Shown piece by piece: positions 1 through 5,348 of a DNA stretch of 8,227 bases. Under the pieces are notes generated by a model, which had not been told where the DNA came from, made no database searches, and saw only the letters and a list, made by a program, of their open reading frames with translations. Position numbers and translations under genes: made by a program. How positions within the stretch are numbered: the stretch's first letter is position 1; the number at the start of each line of letters is the position of its first letter. Source of the DNA: Candidatus Thorarchaeota archaeon (lineage in GTDB: Archaea; Asgardarchaeota; Thorarchaeia; Thorarchaeales; Thorarchaeaceae); contig JAHQWZ010000069.1 in the NCBI GenBank assembly GCA_029856425.1, positions 1 to 8,227 of the forward strand, in the 5' to 3' direction.

Positions 1-495
1 GCCACCGACATCAGTGCAAACAGGCTGGAAAAGATGAAACTCCGATGTTCAACAATTGGTTGTGAATCTGTTGAATTCAGGGAAGCTGATGCCATGACAG
101 CACCAATCTCGGATGCGGATAAGATCCTCATCGATGCACCATGCACCTCCACTGGCACTCTTCGCAGCCATCCATCCTTCAAATGGCGACTCAACAAAGA
201 ATCGCTCATGAGTCTTATGTCTATTCAGAACAAGATACTGGATGGCATCCTTAGCGCCTACTCTGACAAGCCAGGGACTGAGATAGTGTATGCGACTTGT
301 TCTCTTCTGCCTCATGAAGGTGAATCACAAATTGACTCAGCAATGACTCGCCATCCCATCGAACTTCTGGAGATACCCCTTTCGGGGTCCCCGGGATATT
401 CAGGATTTGATTGTTCTGATAAAGTAATCAGACTCTCGCCTCACCGGCACAACTCAAACGGATTCTTTATCGCCAGACTCCGAATTACTGAGTGA
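1..495 (+). CDS. RNA cytosine-C5 methyltransferase, NSUN/RsmB (NOL1/NOP2/Sun) family, C-terminal part, 5' truncated by window edge
   Basis: The reading frame is open from base 1, so the gene begins upstream of the window; the ATG at 34 is internal. About 164 residues of a Rossmann-fold, SAM-dependent m5C methyltransferase are visible. The frame opens on ATDIS, the acidic end of strand beta-2 that contacts SAM. Motif IV follows as DAPCTSTGTL (its PC codons at 139-144), and motif VI as YATCSLLPHEGE (TC codons at 295-300). In this family the TC cysteine attacks C6 of the target cytosine and the PC cysteine helps release the product; both are present, so the enzyme looks active. The substrate, tRNA or rRNA, cannot be told from this half; archaeal members often carry an N-terminal PUA or similar RNA-binding domain, which would lie outside the window. 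The last 11 bases overlap the end of the convergent gene on the minus strand. The family call is secure. Confidence 0.93.
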   Translation, partial: ATDISANRLEKMKLRCSTIGCESVEFREADAMTAPISDADKILIDAPCTSTGTLRSHPSFKWRLNKESLMSLMSIQNKILDGILSAYSDKPGTEIVYATCSLLPHEGESQIDSAMTRHPIELLEIPLSGSPGYSGFDCSDKVIRLSPHRHNSNGFFIARLRITE

Positions 496-1432
496 TTCTT
501 CGTTCGACTGATTCCATTGCCCTCCGAGCAAACTCGTGGTCATCCCTGAAACTCCAAGGGATATTGAGGAATATCTTATTGGCTTCTACAAGCGCATCTT
601 GATCCCTGCTGATGAGCCCCTTGAAGACTAGCCTAGTCCATTGAAAGCAGGGGTGGTTGTTGAACTCTTCTTTGATCCCTGATTCATCTGTGAACTGTGT
701 GAGATATAATAGGCCATCCTTTGGTTTCCCCAACATTAGGTCTGCTAGAGCACCCAGACAAGAGAACGTAATGGCATTTTGCTTTATTCCCGAGGCTAAA
801 TAGGTATCAGCCCCCTCCTTGTATTCTAAAGCCTTCTTTTCATAGAGCGATCTGCCATGACTGATTACCAATTTGTCCTTCTGTTCCTCCTTGACAGCTT
901 GCTCAGTCTTTTTGAGGCTAACACCACCAAGGATGCTCGCCTTTAGCTCAGCCTGCATATCCGCCACTGGTGATCCCGTAGCGATTTTTCTAGCAGCGTC
1001 TATGATTTTCTCTCCACTCTTCACTAGGGTCTGCTTTATCATTGGACTTGCCAGAGATGGGTCCTTATTTGCCGCACCATTTTCGAGCATATTTCTTGCA
1101 TACCTAAATACCTCGTACCCTCTTTCGATCAGATTCATCTTTGCTGCAAAATCAATGGCCTTGATTGCAGCCATAATTGCATTGTCAGTTTCTCCGAGAT
1201 TTTCGAATTGGTTAGCTGAATCAACTAACCATAGGAACGAATCTGTACTATTCAACTTCAATGACTCAAGCCCTTTAGAGAGAGCGGTGTATGCGTCTAT
1301 GCAGATGACCGCCAGATCTGCTTTTGTACATTTAGCAGCCACCTCTCCCCTAGCGAGTGCCACATTTCTCAGTCTACATGTGTTACCTGATTTTGAGTCC
1401 GCAAGCCATTTGCATACTTCTTGTATAGTCAA
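485..1432 (-). CDS. Alpha-helical repeat (TPR-like) protein, possible alpha-SNAP-like
   Basis: This 315-aa protein is almost entirely predicted helix, with amphipathic helix pairs and no signal peptide or membrane segment. The C-terminal third (about residues 205-315) has the layout of the alpha-SNAP C-terminus: an FSCLGALADLMLGKP helix pair, then short acidic segments, a helix ending LVFKGLISRDQDALVEA, a FLNIPW turn and a final basic helix. Alpha-SNAPs are TPR-like adaptors linking NSF to SNARE complexes in eukaryotes. The similarity is by eye, so the functional name is tentative. The middle (about 165-190) is a charged linker. The TTG start at 1430-1432 is supported by a GAGGTT SD (1441-1446) with 8-nt spacing and by an in-frame stop directly upstream. 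It converges on the methyltransferase gene and diverges from the PDCD5 gene. It may instead be a generic TPR protein with no trafficking role. Confidence 0.62.
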   Translation of the reverse strand: MTIQEVCKWLADSKSGNTCRLRNVALARGEVAAKCTKADLAVICIDAYTALSKGLESLKLNSTDSFLWLVDSANQFENLGETDNAIMAAIKAIDFAAKMNLIERGYEVFRYARNMLENGAANKDPSLASPMIKQTLVKSGEKIIDAARKIATGSPVADMQAELKASILGGVSLKKTEQAVKEEQKDKLVISHGRSLYEKKALEYKEGADTYLASGIKQNAITFSCLGALADLMLGKPKDGLLYLTQFTDESGIKEEFNNHPCFQWTRLVFKGLISRDQDALVEANKIFLNIPWSFRDDHEFARRAMESVERRITQ

Positions 1433-1440
1433 TTAGCGCA

Positions 1441-1446
1441 AACCTC
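1441..1446 (-). promoter_or_regulatory. Shine-Dalgarno site deciding the TTG start of the helical-repeat gene
   Basis: On the minus strand this reads GAGGTT and lies 8 nt before the TTG at 1432. It complements the conserved CCUCC-containing 3' end of archaeal 16S rRNA, and no ATG competes nearby. This supports the non-ATG start. Confidence 0.65.
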
Positions 1447-1490
1447 ATAGCTTCATATGCTTCCAATCAAACATCTACTCAAAATCAAGC

Positions 1491-1498
1491 CTAAAAAG
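1491..1498 (-). promoter_or_regulatory. Possible archaeal TATA box for the helical-repeat gene
   Basis: On the minus strand the sequence reads CTTTTTAG, in the 131-bp divergent gap between the helical-repeat gene and the PDCD5 gene. With the usual 25-27 nt from box centre to start site, transcription would begin near 1468. That gives a leader of about 35 nt containing the SD at 1441-1446. It sits in a near-palindrome (CCTAAAAAGG) and could also serve the plus strand. This is motif reading only. Confidence 0.35.
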
Positions 1499-1551
1499 GA
1501 CTTCTAGTTGTATCGCTATGCTTAACTGTACTTCTATACGGCTTTGGAACC

Positions 1552-1556
1552 GAGGT
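1552..1556 (+). promoter_or_regulatory. Shine-Dalgarno site pointing to a CTG start for the PDCD5 gene
   Basis: GAGGT lies 7 nt before the CTG at 1564, which is ideal spacing. The TTG at 1585 would be 28 nt away, outside the usable range. The protein sequence gained by starting at CTG matches the family's N-terminus. An AT-rich element, CTTCTATACG at 1531-1540, lies just upstream but is very close for a leader that includes this SD. Confidence 0.6.
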
Positions 1557-1563
1557 TTGTACT

Positions 1564-1959
1564 CTGACTGACGACGACCCTGATTTGGCAATTATTCGGC
1601 GAAAGAAGATGGCCAGTATGATTAAGCGTGAGAAACAACTCCAAGCTACACGGAAACAGGAAGACAAGGTAGCTATAGAAAGGGCAAAGCTCCTTCAGAG
1701 ATTTCTCACACCGGATGCATTATCATATTTAAACGAACTTAAAGCGCACAATGAAGGTGTCAGCAGACAGGTGGAAGAAATAATTCTCTATCTAATTGTC
1801 TATAGAGGATATCGCCAGACTATGAGTCAATTGGATATAAGGTACATTGAACGCCAAGTCAGGGGAGAAGAACCGAAGATTCGAATTCAAAGAGATGGTG
1901 AAACCTCTGATTTCGGAGCATATGTCAAAGAAGCTATTAAGAAGGGAACCGAAGACTAA
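1564..1959 (+). CDS. PDCD5/TFAR19-family protein (DNA-binding family), likely CTG start
   Basis: A 131-aa protein of the PDCD5 family, which is conserved across Archaea and eukaryotes. The fold is a three-helix bundle with a flexible, charged N-terminal helix. The N-terminus (TDDDPDLAIIRRKK, residues 2-15) matches the family's acidic-then-basic start. Residues 16-45 form a long charged helix rich in Lys, Arg and Gln. The core begins LLQRFLTPDALSYLNELK (43-60), followed by VSRQVEEIILYL (66-77) and a DIRYIERQ helix. The basic KIRIQRDG (105-112) corresponds to the family's C-terminal KxxxxRR segment. An extra tail (113-131) exceeds the usual archaeal length of about 110-125 aa. Human PDCD5 binds the CCT chaperonin and TIP60; the archaeal role is unsettled, with DNA binding reported for members. 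The start is taken at CTG 1564 because of SD placement and N-terminal homology; starting at TTG 1585 would delete the conserved acidic segment. The stop overlaps the convergent gene by 4 bp. Confidence 0.85.
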   Translation: MTDDDPDLAIIRRKKMASMIKREKQLQATRKQEDKVAIERAKLLQRFLTPDALSYLNELKAHNEGVSRQVEEIILYLIVYRGYRQTMSQLDIRYIERQVRGEEPKIRIQRDGETSDFGAYVKEAIKKGTED

Positions 1960-2858
1960 CCTAGTGACATCGCACGGCCCTTCCATTCTCTAATCGTATA
2001 TTGAAGTTCCTCTATGCTGCTATCGCCTTTCTTCCACATATTTGCTGTTTTTCTCATTTGAAAGACCAAAGCACCACCACGGGCGAGTTTCTGTTCAATA
2101 ATGTCAACTGCTGCCTCAATCGCTTTTGCAACTGACTCGTGACCTTCGGTCCTTCCCACAATATCCTCAAGCGAGTCAAATATGTCGGACGGATCCCAAG
2201 ATTTCCACTCCTCAACTGGAATCTTGGCCACTCGATGCTTTTCTCTAGGTATCACAGTGTTGCCATCTCGAATTTCGATTTCCCCTGCTGCTTGAAGTTC
2301 ATCCACGACGGTCAACGCCTGAGCGACATCAATGAGCAGATTGGATGCTAGCACCTCTATTCTTACAGACCGCTTCTCCAATATAGTGTTGAGTACCTTG
2401 AATCTTAGGTCTCCCACAAGCATGACCGTATTTCGAAGATGGTCTAGAGCACCCGGTTCATCCTTGATAACATCTGATGCGGCTTTTGATAAGGATTTGA
2501 TATCTTCCTTCAGTAATTCAATTTGTCTAATTGCATCAGATAGTTGTTCCTTGAGTGCATATTCATCAACACTAGGCTTGCTAAGTGCCATCTGATGAGT
2601 CTGTTCTGCGCGGACTCCTTGCATCTCCTTGCCCACTGCATCCAAGGCTCCCTTTGTGCGACCCAGCTCCGTACGCAGCATGTGATTCTCTGCGTCCTTC
2701 TCTGCAATCAGACCTTCCAAAGCGTCTATCTTTGTGTTTGTTTCGCTGGCTCTGCGACGAGTTCCATCAAGTTGGGCCTGCAGCGCCCCTAGTTGCTGCT
2801 GGAGGTGTGCAATCTGCAGTGTTTTCTCTCGAAGGCGATCGTGGACATCGTCAGACAT
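1956..2858 (-). CDS. Coiled-coil protein with winged-helix domain, function unknown
   Basis: A 300-aa soluble protein. Residues about 5-130 form a long heptad-patterned coiled coil rich in Leu, Gln, Glu and Lys (for example IAHLQQQLGALQAQL). After a short linker, residues about 148-205 look like a winged helix: helices LRFKVLNTILEK and VLASNLLIDVAQALTVVDELQAAG, then the wing strands EIEIRDGNTVI. The C-terminal about 90 residues are helical, with a Trp-rich start (EEWKSWDPSD) and a basic end (QMRKTANMWKKG). Coiled coil plus winged helix suggests a dimeric nucleic-acid-binding or scaffold protein, which is inference; I recognise no named family. The ATG at 2858 is chosen over the adjacent GTG at 2861 because the GGGGA SD (2865-2869) is 6 nt from the ATG and only 3 nt from the GTG. 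It is convergent with PDCD5 and divergent from TatD. Confidence 0.8.
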   Translation of the reverse strand: MSDDVHDRLREKTLQIAHLQQQLGALQAQLDGTRRRASETNTKIDALEGLIAEKDAENHMLRTELGRTKGALDAVGKEMQGVRAEQTHQMALSKPSVDEYALKEQLSDAIRQIELLKEDIKSLSKAASDVIKDEPGALDHLRNTVMLVGDLRFKVLNTILEKRSVRIEVLASNLLIDVAQALTVVDELQAAGEIEIRDGNTVIPREKHRVAKIPVEEWKSWDPSDIFDSLEDIVGRTEGHESVAKAIEAAVDIIEQKLARGGALVFQMRKTANMWKKGDSSIEELQYTIREWKGRAMSLG

Positions 2859-2942
2859 CACTCGTCCCCAATGCCAGAATTTATGGCTAGCGATTAAAAG
2901 AAATCTAGTATAGCCTTGATAGAAAGGAGCGAAAATGGGAAA
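2859..2942. promoter_or_regulatory. Divergent promoter region between the coiled-coil gene and the TatD gene
   Basis: An 84-bp AT-rich gap. GATTAAAAG at 2892-2900 is TATA-like on both strands. On the minus strand it would place a start site near 2870, about 12 nt before the coiled-coil gene. On the plus strand it would place one near 2922, about 20 nt before TatD. A plus-strand SD-like AAAGGAG lies at 2923-2929, and a minus-strand GGGGA at 2865-2869. Confidence 0.4.
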
Positions 2943-3695
2943 ATGCGTCTATTCGATGCTCATACTCACATCGACATGAAGCACTTCCAAAATGATCGAG
3001 AACAAGTCATCAGCAGAGCGAAGAAGGCTGGTCTCGTTGGAATGGTAACCTCATCAATTGGACCCGGCTCATTTCGAAGAACATTGGGGATAGTGAAGAA
3101 GCATAATAGCTATCTCTACCACACCGCCGGTTCTCAAGTATCTCGACTCACCGAAGATGAGGCACTGAAGACAATCTCGCTTATCCGGAAGTATTCTGCA
3201 GAGATTGTGGCAGTTGGAGAGGTAGGTCTGGATTATCATTGGGTGAAAGATCAAAATCAACGGAAGGCACAAGAACCACTGTTTAAGCTATTCATTGAGC
3301 TTGCCAATGAACTCAAGCTACCCTTGGTTATTCATTCCCGGAAAGCCGAAGCTCGTGCCACCGAGATATTGGAAAAGCATTCCGCGGTCAGAGTCCTGAT
3401 GCACTGCTATGATGGCCCAACAGAGGTAACAAAGCGAATTTCTGACAACGGTTGGAGTATAACACTTCCCGCCAACTTCGCCAAATGCAGGAGTAGGTCT
3501 GAAGCAGGGAAGGCCATGCCGCTGAACCAGATTCTTCTGGAAACTGATGGTCCATATCTCTCACCTACAGAAGGCAGAAATGAACCCGCCAACCTCACAT
3601 TTGGTTGTCAATCTCTTGCCAAATTGCTTGATCTGCCTGCAGAGCATGTTGCAGAAGTGACTACGAATAATGCACTTGCTTTCTATAGTCTATAA
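2943..3695 (+). CDS. TatD-family metal-dependent hydrolase/deoxyribonuclease
   Basis: A 250-aa amidohydrolase-superfamily TIM barrel. All expected metal ligands are present: H7 and H9 in DAHTHID, E93 in VGEVGLDYH, H131 in LVIHSR, H154 in LMHCYDG, and D202 in LLETDGPYLSP. TatD proteins are Mg-dependent 3'-5' exonucleases or DNases linked in several organisms to DNA repair or nucleic-acid turnover; despite the name they are not needed for Tat transport. Length is typical (about 250-260 aa). The start is set at ATG 2943 because the barrel's first strand (MRLFDAHTHI) begins the family; an in-frame TTG at 2916 would add nine residues with no family match. The SD-like GGAG at 2926-2929 is 13 nt away, rather far, and lies nearer an out-of-frame ATG at 2935. 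The next gene on the same strand begins 62 bp downstream. Confidence 0.92.
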   Translation: MRLFDAHTHIDMKHFQNDREQVISRAKKAGLVGMVTSSIGPGSFRRTLGIVKKHNSYLYHTAGSQVSRLTEDEALKTISLIRKYSAEIVAVGEVGLDYHWVKDQNQRKAQEPLFKLFIELANELKLPLVIHSRKAEARATEILEKHSAVRVLMHCYDGPTEVTKRISDNGWSITLPANFAKCRSRSEAGKAMPLNQILLETDGPYLSPTEGRNEPANLTFGCQSLAKLLDLPAEHVAEVTTNNALAFYSL

Positions 3696-3744
3696 TTCCA
3701 TTACCGATAGGACTTAATGCGTTTGACCTACTGCTATTAAACGC

Positions 3745-3750
3745 AGGAAG
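3745..3750 (+). promoter_or_regulatory. Shine-Dalgarno site of the PAC2-family gene
   Basis: AGGAAG lies 7 nt before ATG 3758 and only 1 nt before the in-frame GTG at 3752, so it selects the ATG. In the 62-bp gap from the TatD stop, TATA-like TCTATAATTC (3688-3697, reaching into the TatD stop) could give a separate promoter, but readthrough from TatD is equally possible. Confidence 0.55.
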
Positions 3751-3757
3751 CGTGAAA

Positions 3758-4549
3758 ATGTATACAAGGCGATATATTGACGTCGACGAGTCCACACTGA
3801 AGAAACCTGTTGCAGTTTTAGGACTACCAGGTATTGCAAATGTTGGAAGGATTGCGATTGATACTTTGGCAGCTGTTCTTCAAGCACAACCTCTGATGGA
3901 CTTCTTCTCAGATGACTTTCCTCCCCGCGTCTTTGTAAAAGACGGCATCGCCAACTTTCCCAAGAGCTCATTAATGCTTTATCGTGCAGCCCCCGATGAG
4001 CCTCATGACATCATACTTCTTTCCGCGGACTTCCAGCCAGCATCTGGACGCGGAGTGTTCGAGTACGCTGACTTTGTTGTTCAGGAATTCACTGGGCTCG
4101 GAGTAAAGGAGGTATATGCTTTGGCTGCCTACGAAACTAGCTATCAGGAGTTCTTCGAGTCGTATCCACAGCCGCCGCGTGTGTTTATCTCTGCAAGCTC
4201 ATCTGAGTTGCTTGGTGCAATCTCCAGGATGGGGGGAACTGTGGCAACGGAGGAGGGCGTGGTGAATGGTGCTAATGGGTTTATCCCTGCATGGGCTGCC
4301 TCAATGTATGATATGAAAGGAGCTTGCCTACTTGGAGAGACCCTTGGGATGATTAAGATGGACTACCGGGCAGCAAGAACTGTGCTAGAGAAGATTAGCT
4401 CCTTTCTTGATATCAAAGCCTCGTTTGACATTCTGGAAGACGACGTCACGAAAGTTATCGATTTCATCGAGTGGGCAAAGAAAGAAATTTCTCATCGCGA
4501 ATCAGCTGAGGATGCGGGAGACAGGCCAAGCGACCGATATATTGGATGA
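3758..4549 (+). CDS. PAC2-family protein (archaeal proteasome assembly chaperone family)
   Basis: A 263-aa protein of the PAC2 (DUF75) family, which includes eukaryotic proteasome assembly chaperones PAC1/PAC2 and archaeal PbaA/PbaB. The hallmark N-terminal signature is clear: VAVLGLPGIANVGRIAIDTL at residues 18-37, followed by the FFSDDFPPRVFV and KDGIANFPKSSLMLY segments. The middle has the family's alternating strand/helix pattern (DIILLSADFQP, VFEYADFVVQEF, VKEVYALAAYET). The GVVNGANGFIPAWA stretch (168-181) is the conserved glycine-rich loop, followed by CLLGET. A C-terminal helix with an acidic tail follows. The end is DRYIG, with Tyr third from last, so it is not the canonical HbYX proteasome-docking ending. 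Functions in this superfamily beyond chaperoning are possible. The stop is directly back-to-back with the convergent minus-strand gene. Confidence 0.9.
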   Translation: MYTRRYIDVDESTLKKPVAVLGLPGIANVGRIAIDTLAAVLQAQPLMDFFSDDFPPRVFVKDGIANFPKSSLMLYRAAPDEPHDIILLSADFQPASGRGVFEYADFVVQEFTGLGVKEVYALAAYETSYQEFFESYPQPPRVFISASSSELLGAISRMGGTVATEEGVVNGANGFIPAWAASMYDMKGACLLGETLGMIKMDYRAARTVLEKISSFLDIKASFDILEDDVTKVIDFIEWAKKEISHRESAEDAGDRPSDRYIG

Positions 4550-4750
4550 TTACTCCACAAGCTCGGGCTTTAGGATATCAGTAATAGATGCCTGAGAATC
4601 AATGTTGATGTAGAAATGATGGTCCTCGTGAAGAACCTTTATTGTGAAGGGGAATCTCTTTGCCTTTTTCATTACGTTGGGAGGCACTGATAGCACAGTT
4701 CTTTCGCCACAGACAGGGCATTTTGCATATCTCTTAAACACATTCATCAT
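4550..4750 (-). CDS. Small CPxCG-type zinc-binding protein, hypothetical
   Basis: A 66-aa protein with one zinc knuckle (KCPVCGERT, Cys at residues 11 and 14). A basic segment (MKKAKRFPFTIKV) and a histidine cluster (LHEDHHFYI, about 40-48) follow, which could supply the remaining metal ligands. The C-terminus is acidic. Small single-knuckle proteins of this kind are frequent in archaea and usually have unknown roles in protein or nucleic-acid binding. Its ATG overlaps the TGA of the upstream 137-aa gene (ATGA, 4747-4750), a signature of translational coupling, so the two are one operon. AGGGG lies directly against the first ATG. The second ATG (codon 2) or the GTG at codon 4, 9 nt from AGGGG, may be the real start. 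The stop codon directly abuts the stop of the PAC2 gene. Confidence 0.75.
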   Translation of the reverse strand: MMNVFKRYAKCPVCGERTVLSVPPNVMKKAKRFPFTIKVLHEDHHFYINIDSQASITDILKPELVE

Positions 4751-5160
4751 CCCCTATTGGCATGTACTTTTGAGTTTTGACTGAGCATTAACGCGGTGTC
4801 GTGGCCCTCCAAATCATCAAGAGCCTGGGTGAGTAATGATATGATTTGGTTTGGATTCATGTTCGCCAGCTTTTCACTGTCGGTGCCAACAATTCTCAAA
4901 TTATGATAGACATTGGCCTCGACAAGTATCTTGATATCACCTTCAAGTGATGCACTCAGTACAAAGAAGTCATCGAAGTCCTTGAACTCGTTCTTAGGTC
5001 CCCTAAGTGTTGCCTTGATTCGCTCGATACGGTTCGTCGACATAGCGTTCTCAAGTAGATATGCGCGTATAATCTGATTACCTACTTTGCGCCGAATATC
5101 TCTGAACTCTATGAGTGTCCCGTCTTCGTTTTTCAGCTTCCATGTTCGCTCGGAACTCAA
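4747..5160 (-). CDS. Hypothetical protein, first gene of a two-gene operon
   Basis: A 137-aa soluble alpha/beta protein that I do not recognise. The N-terminus is charged, with WKLKNEDGTLIEFRDIRRK suggesting a strand-turn-strand. Next come a helix-rich basic stretch (RIERIKATLRGP) and an acidic segment (EFKDFDDFF). Two strands follow (DIKILVEANVY and NLRIVGT), then a helix (NQIISLLTQALDDLEGHD). The start is placed at TTG 5160 because a TATA-like CTATATTA (5190-5197, minus strand) and a GGTGGT SD-like motif (5164-5169) precede it at suitable distance. The frame stays open to a TTG at 5373, but that extension overlaps the divergent membrane-protein gene and reads through its promoter, so I reject it. 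It is followed by the zinc protein with a 4-bp overlap; the two products may act together. Confidence 0.66.
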   Translation of the reverse strand: MSSERTWKLKNEDGTLIEFRDIRRKVGNQIIRAYLLENAMSTNRIERIKATLRGPKNEFKDFDDFFVLSASLEGDIKILVEANVYHNLRIVGTDSEKLANMNPNQIISLLTQALDDLEGHDTALMLSQNSKVHANRG

Positions 5161-5163
5161 AGG

Positions 5164-5169
5164 ACCACC
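5164..5169 (-). promoter_or_regulatory. Shine-Dalgarno-like site supporting the TTG start at 5160
   Basis: The minus strand reads GGTGGT, ending 3 nt before the TTG. GGTG is part of the archaeal SD consensus (GGAGGTGAT), but the spacing is short. The support is modest and comes mainly in combination with the TATA-like box at 5190-5197. Confidence 0.4.
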
Positions 5170-5189
5170 AATATGAGCTCGTCTATGTC

Positions 5190-5197
5190 TAATATAG
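5190..5197 (-). promoter_or_regulatory. TATA-like box for the 137-aa/zinc-protein operon
   Basis: The minus strand reads CTATATTA, centred about 33 nt before the TTG at 5160. Transcription would start near 5167-5170, giving a very short leader. This fits the archaeal promoter layout and argues that the frame upstream of 5160 is not coding. It lies in the 188-bp divergent gap (5161-5348). Confidence 0.5.
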
Positions 5198-5336
5198 AGG
5201 TTGCCTTTGTGTATGTTTGGGATGTGTTTATGATGTATTGTAGGCGTAATGTCCTCAGTAGTAAGACGTATGGAGCGGAATACACTTATTTGTTGGGAAG
5301 CAAACAGAACGGTACTAGTGTTATCCAGAAGCCAAT

Positions 5337-5340
5337 GGAG
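5337..5340 (+). promoter_or_regulatory. Shine-Dalgarno site of the seven-helix membrane protein gene
   Basis: GGAG lies 8 nt before ATG 5349. The next in-frame ATG (codon 7, at 5367) is 26 nt away, so the first ATG is preferred. Confidence 0.55.
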
Positions 5341-5348
5341 CGAGTGAG

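Noticed and set aside
374..387. ACCCCTTTCGGGGT hairpin inside the methyltransferase gene
   Set aside because: It is a short 5-bp stem within conserved coding sequence, with no T tract, so there is no reason to call it a terminator or regulatory element.
873..1436. Plus-strand 187-aa open frame opposite the helical-repeat gene
   Set aside because: It is a shadow of the minus-strand gene, which has a convincing helical repeat pattern and a well-placed SD; the plus-strand translation is a Ser/Ala/Leu-rich artefact with no domain.
2332..2890. Several plus-strand frames opposite the coiled-coil gene
   Set aside because: Coiled-coil codons often leave open antisense frames; these have no SD, no domain and atypical Cys- and Ser-rich composition.
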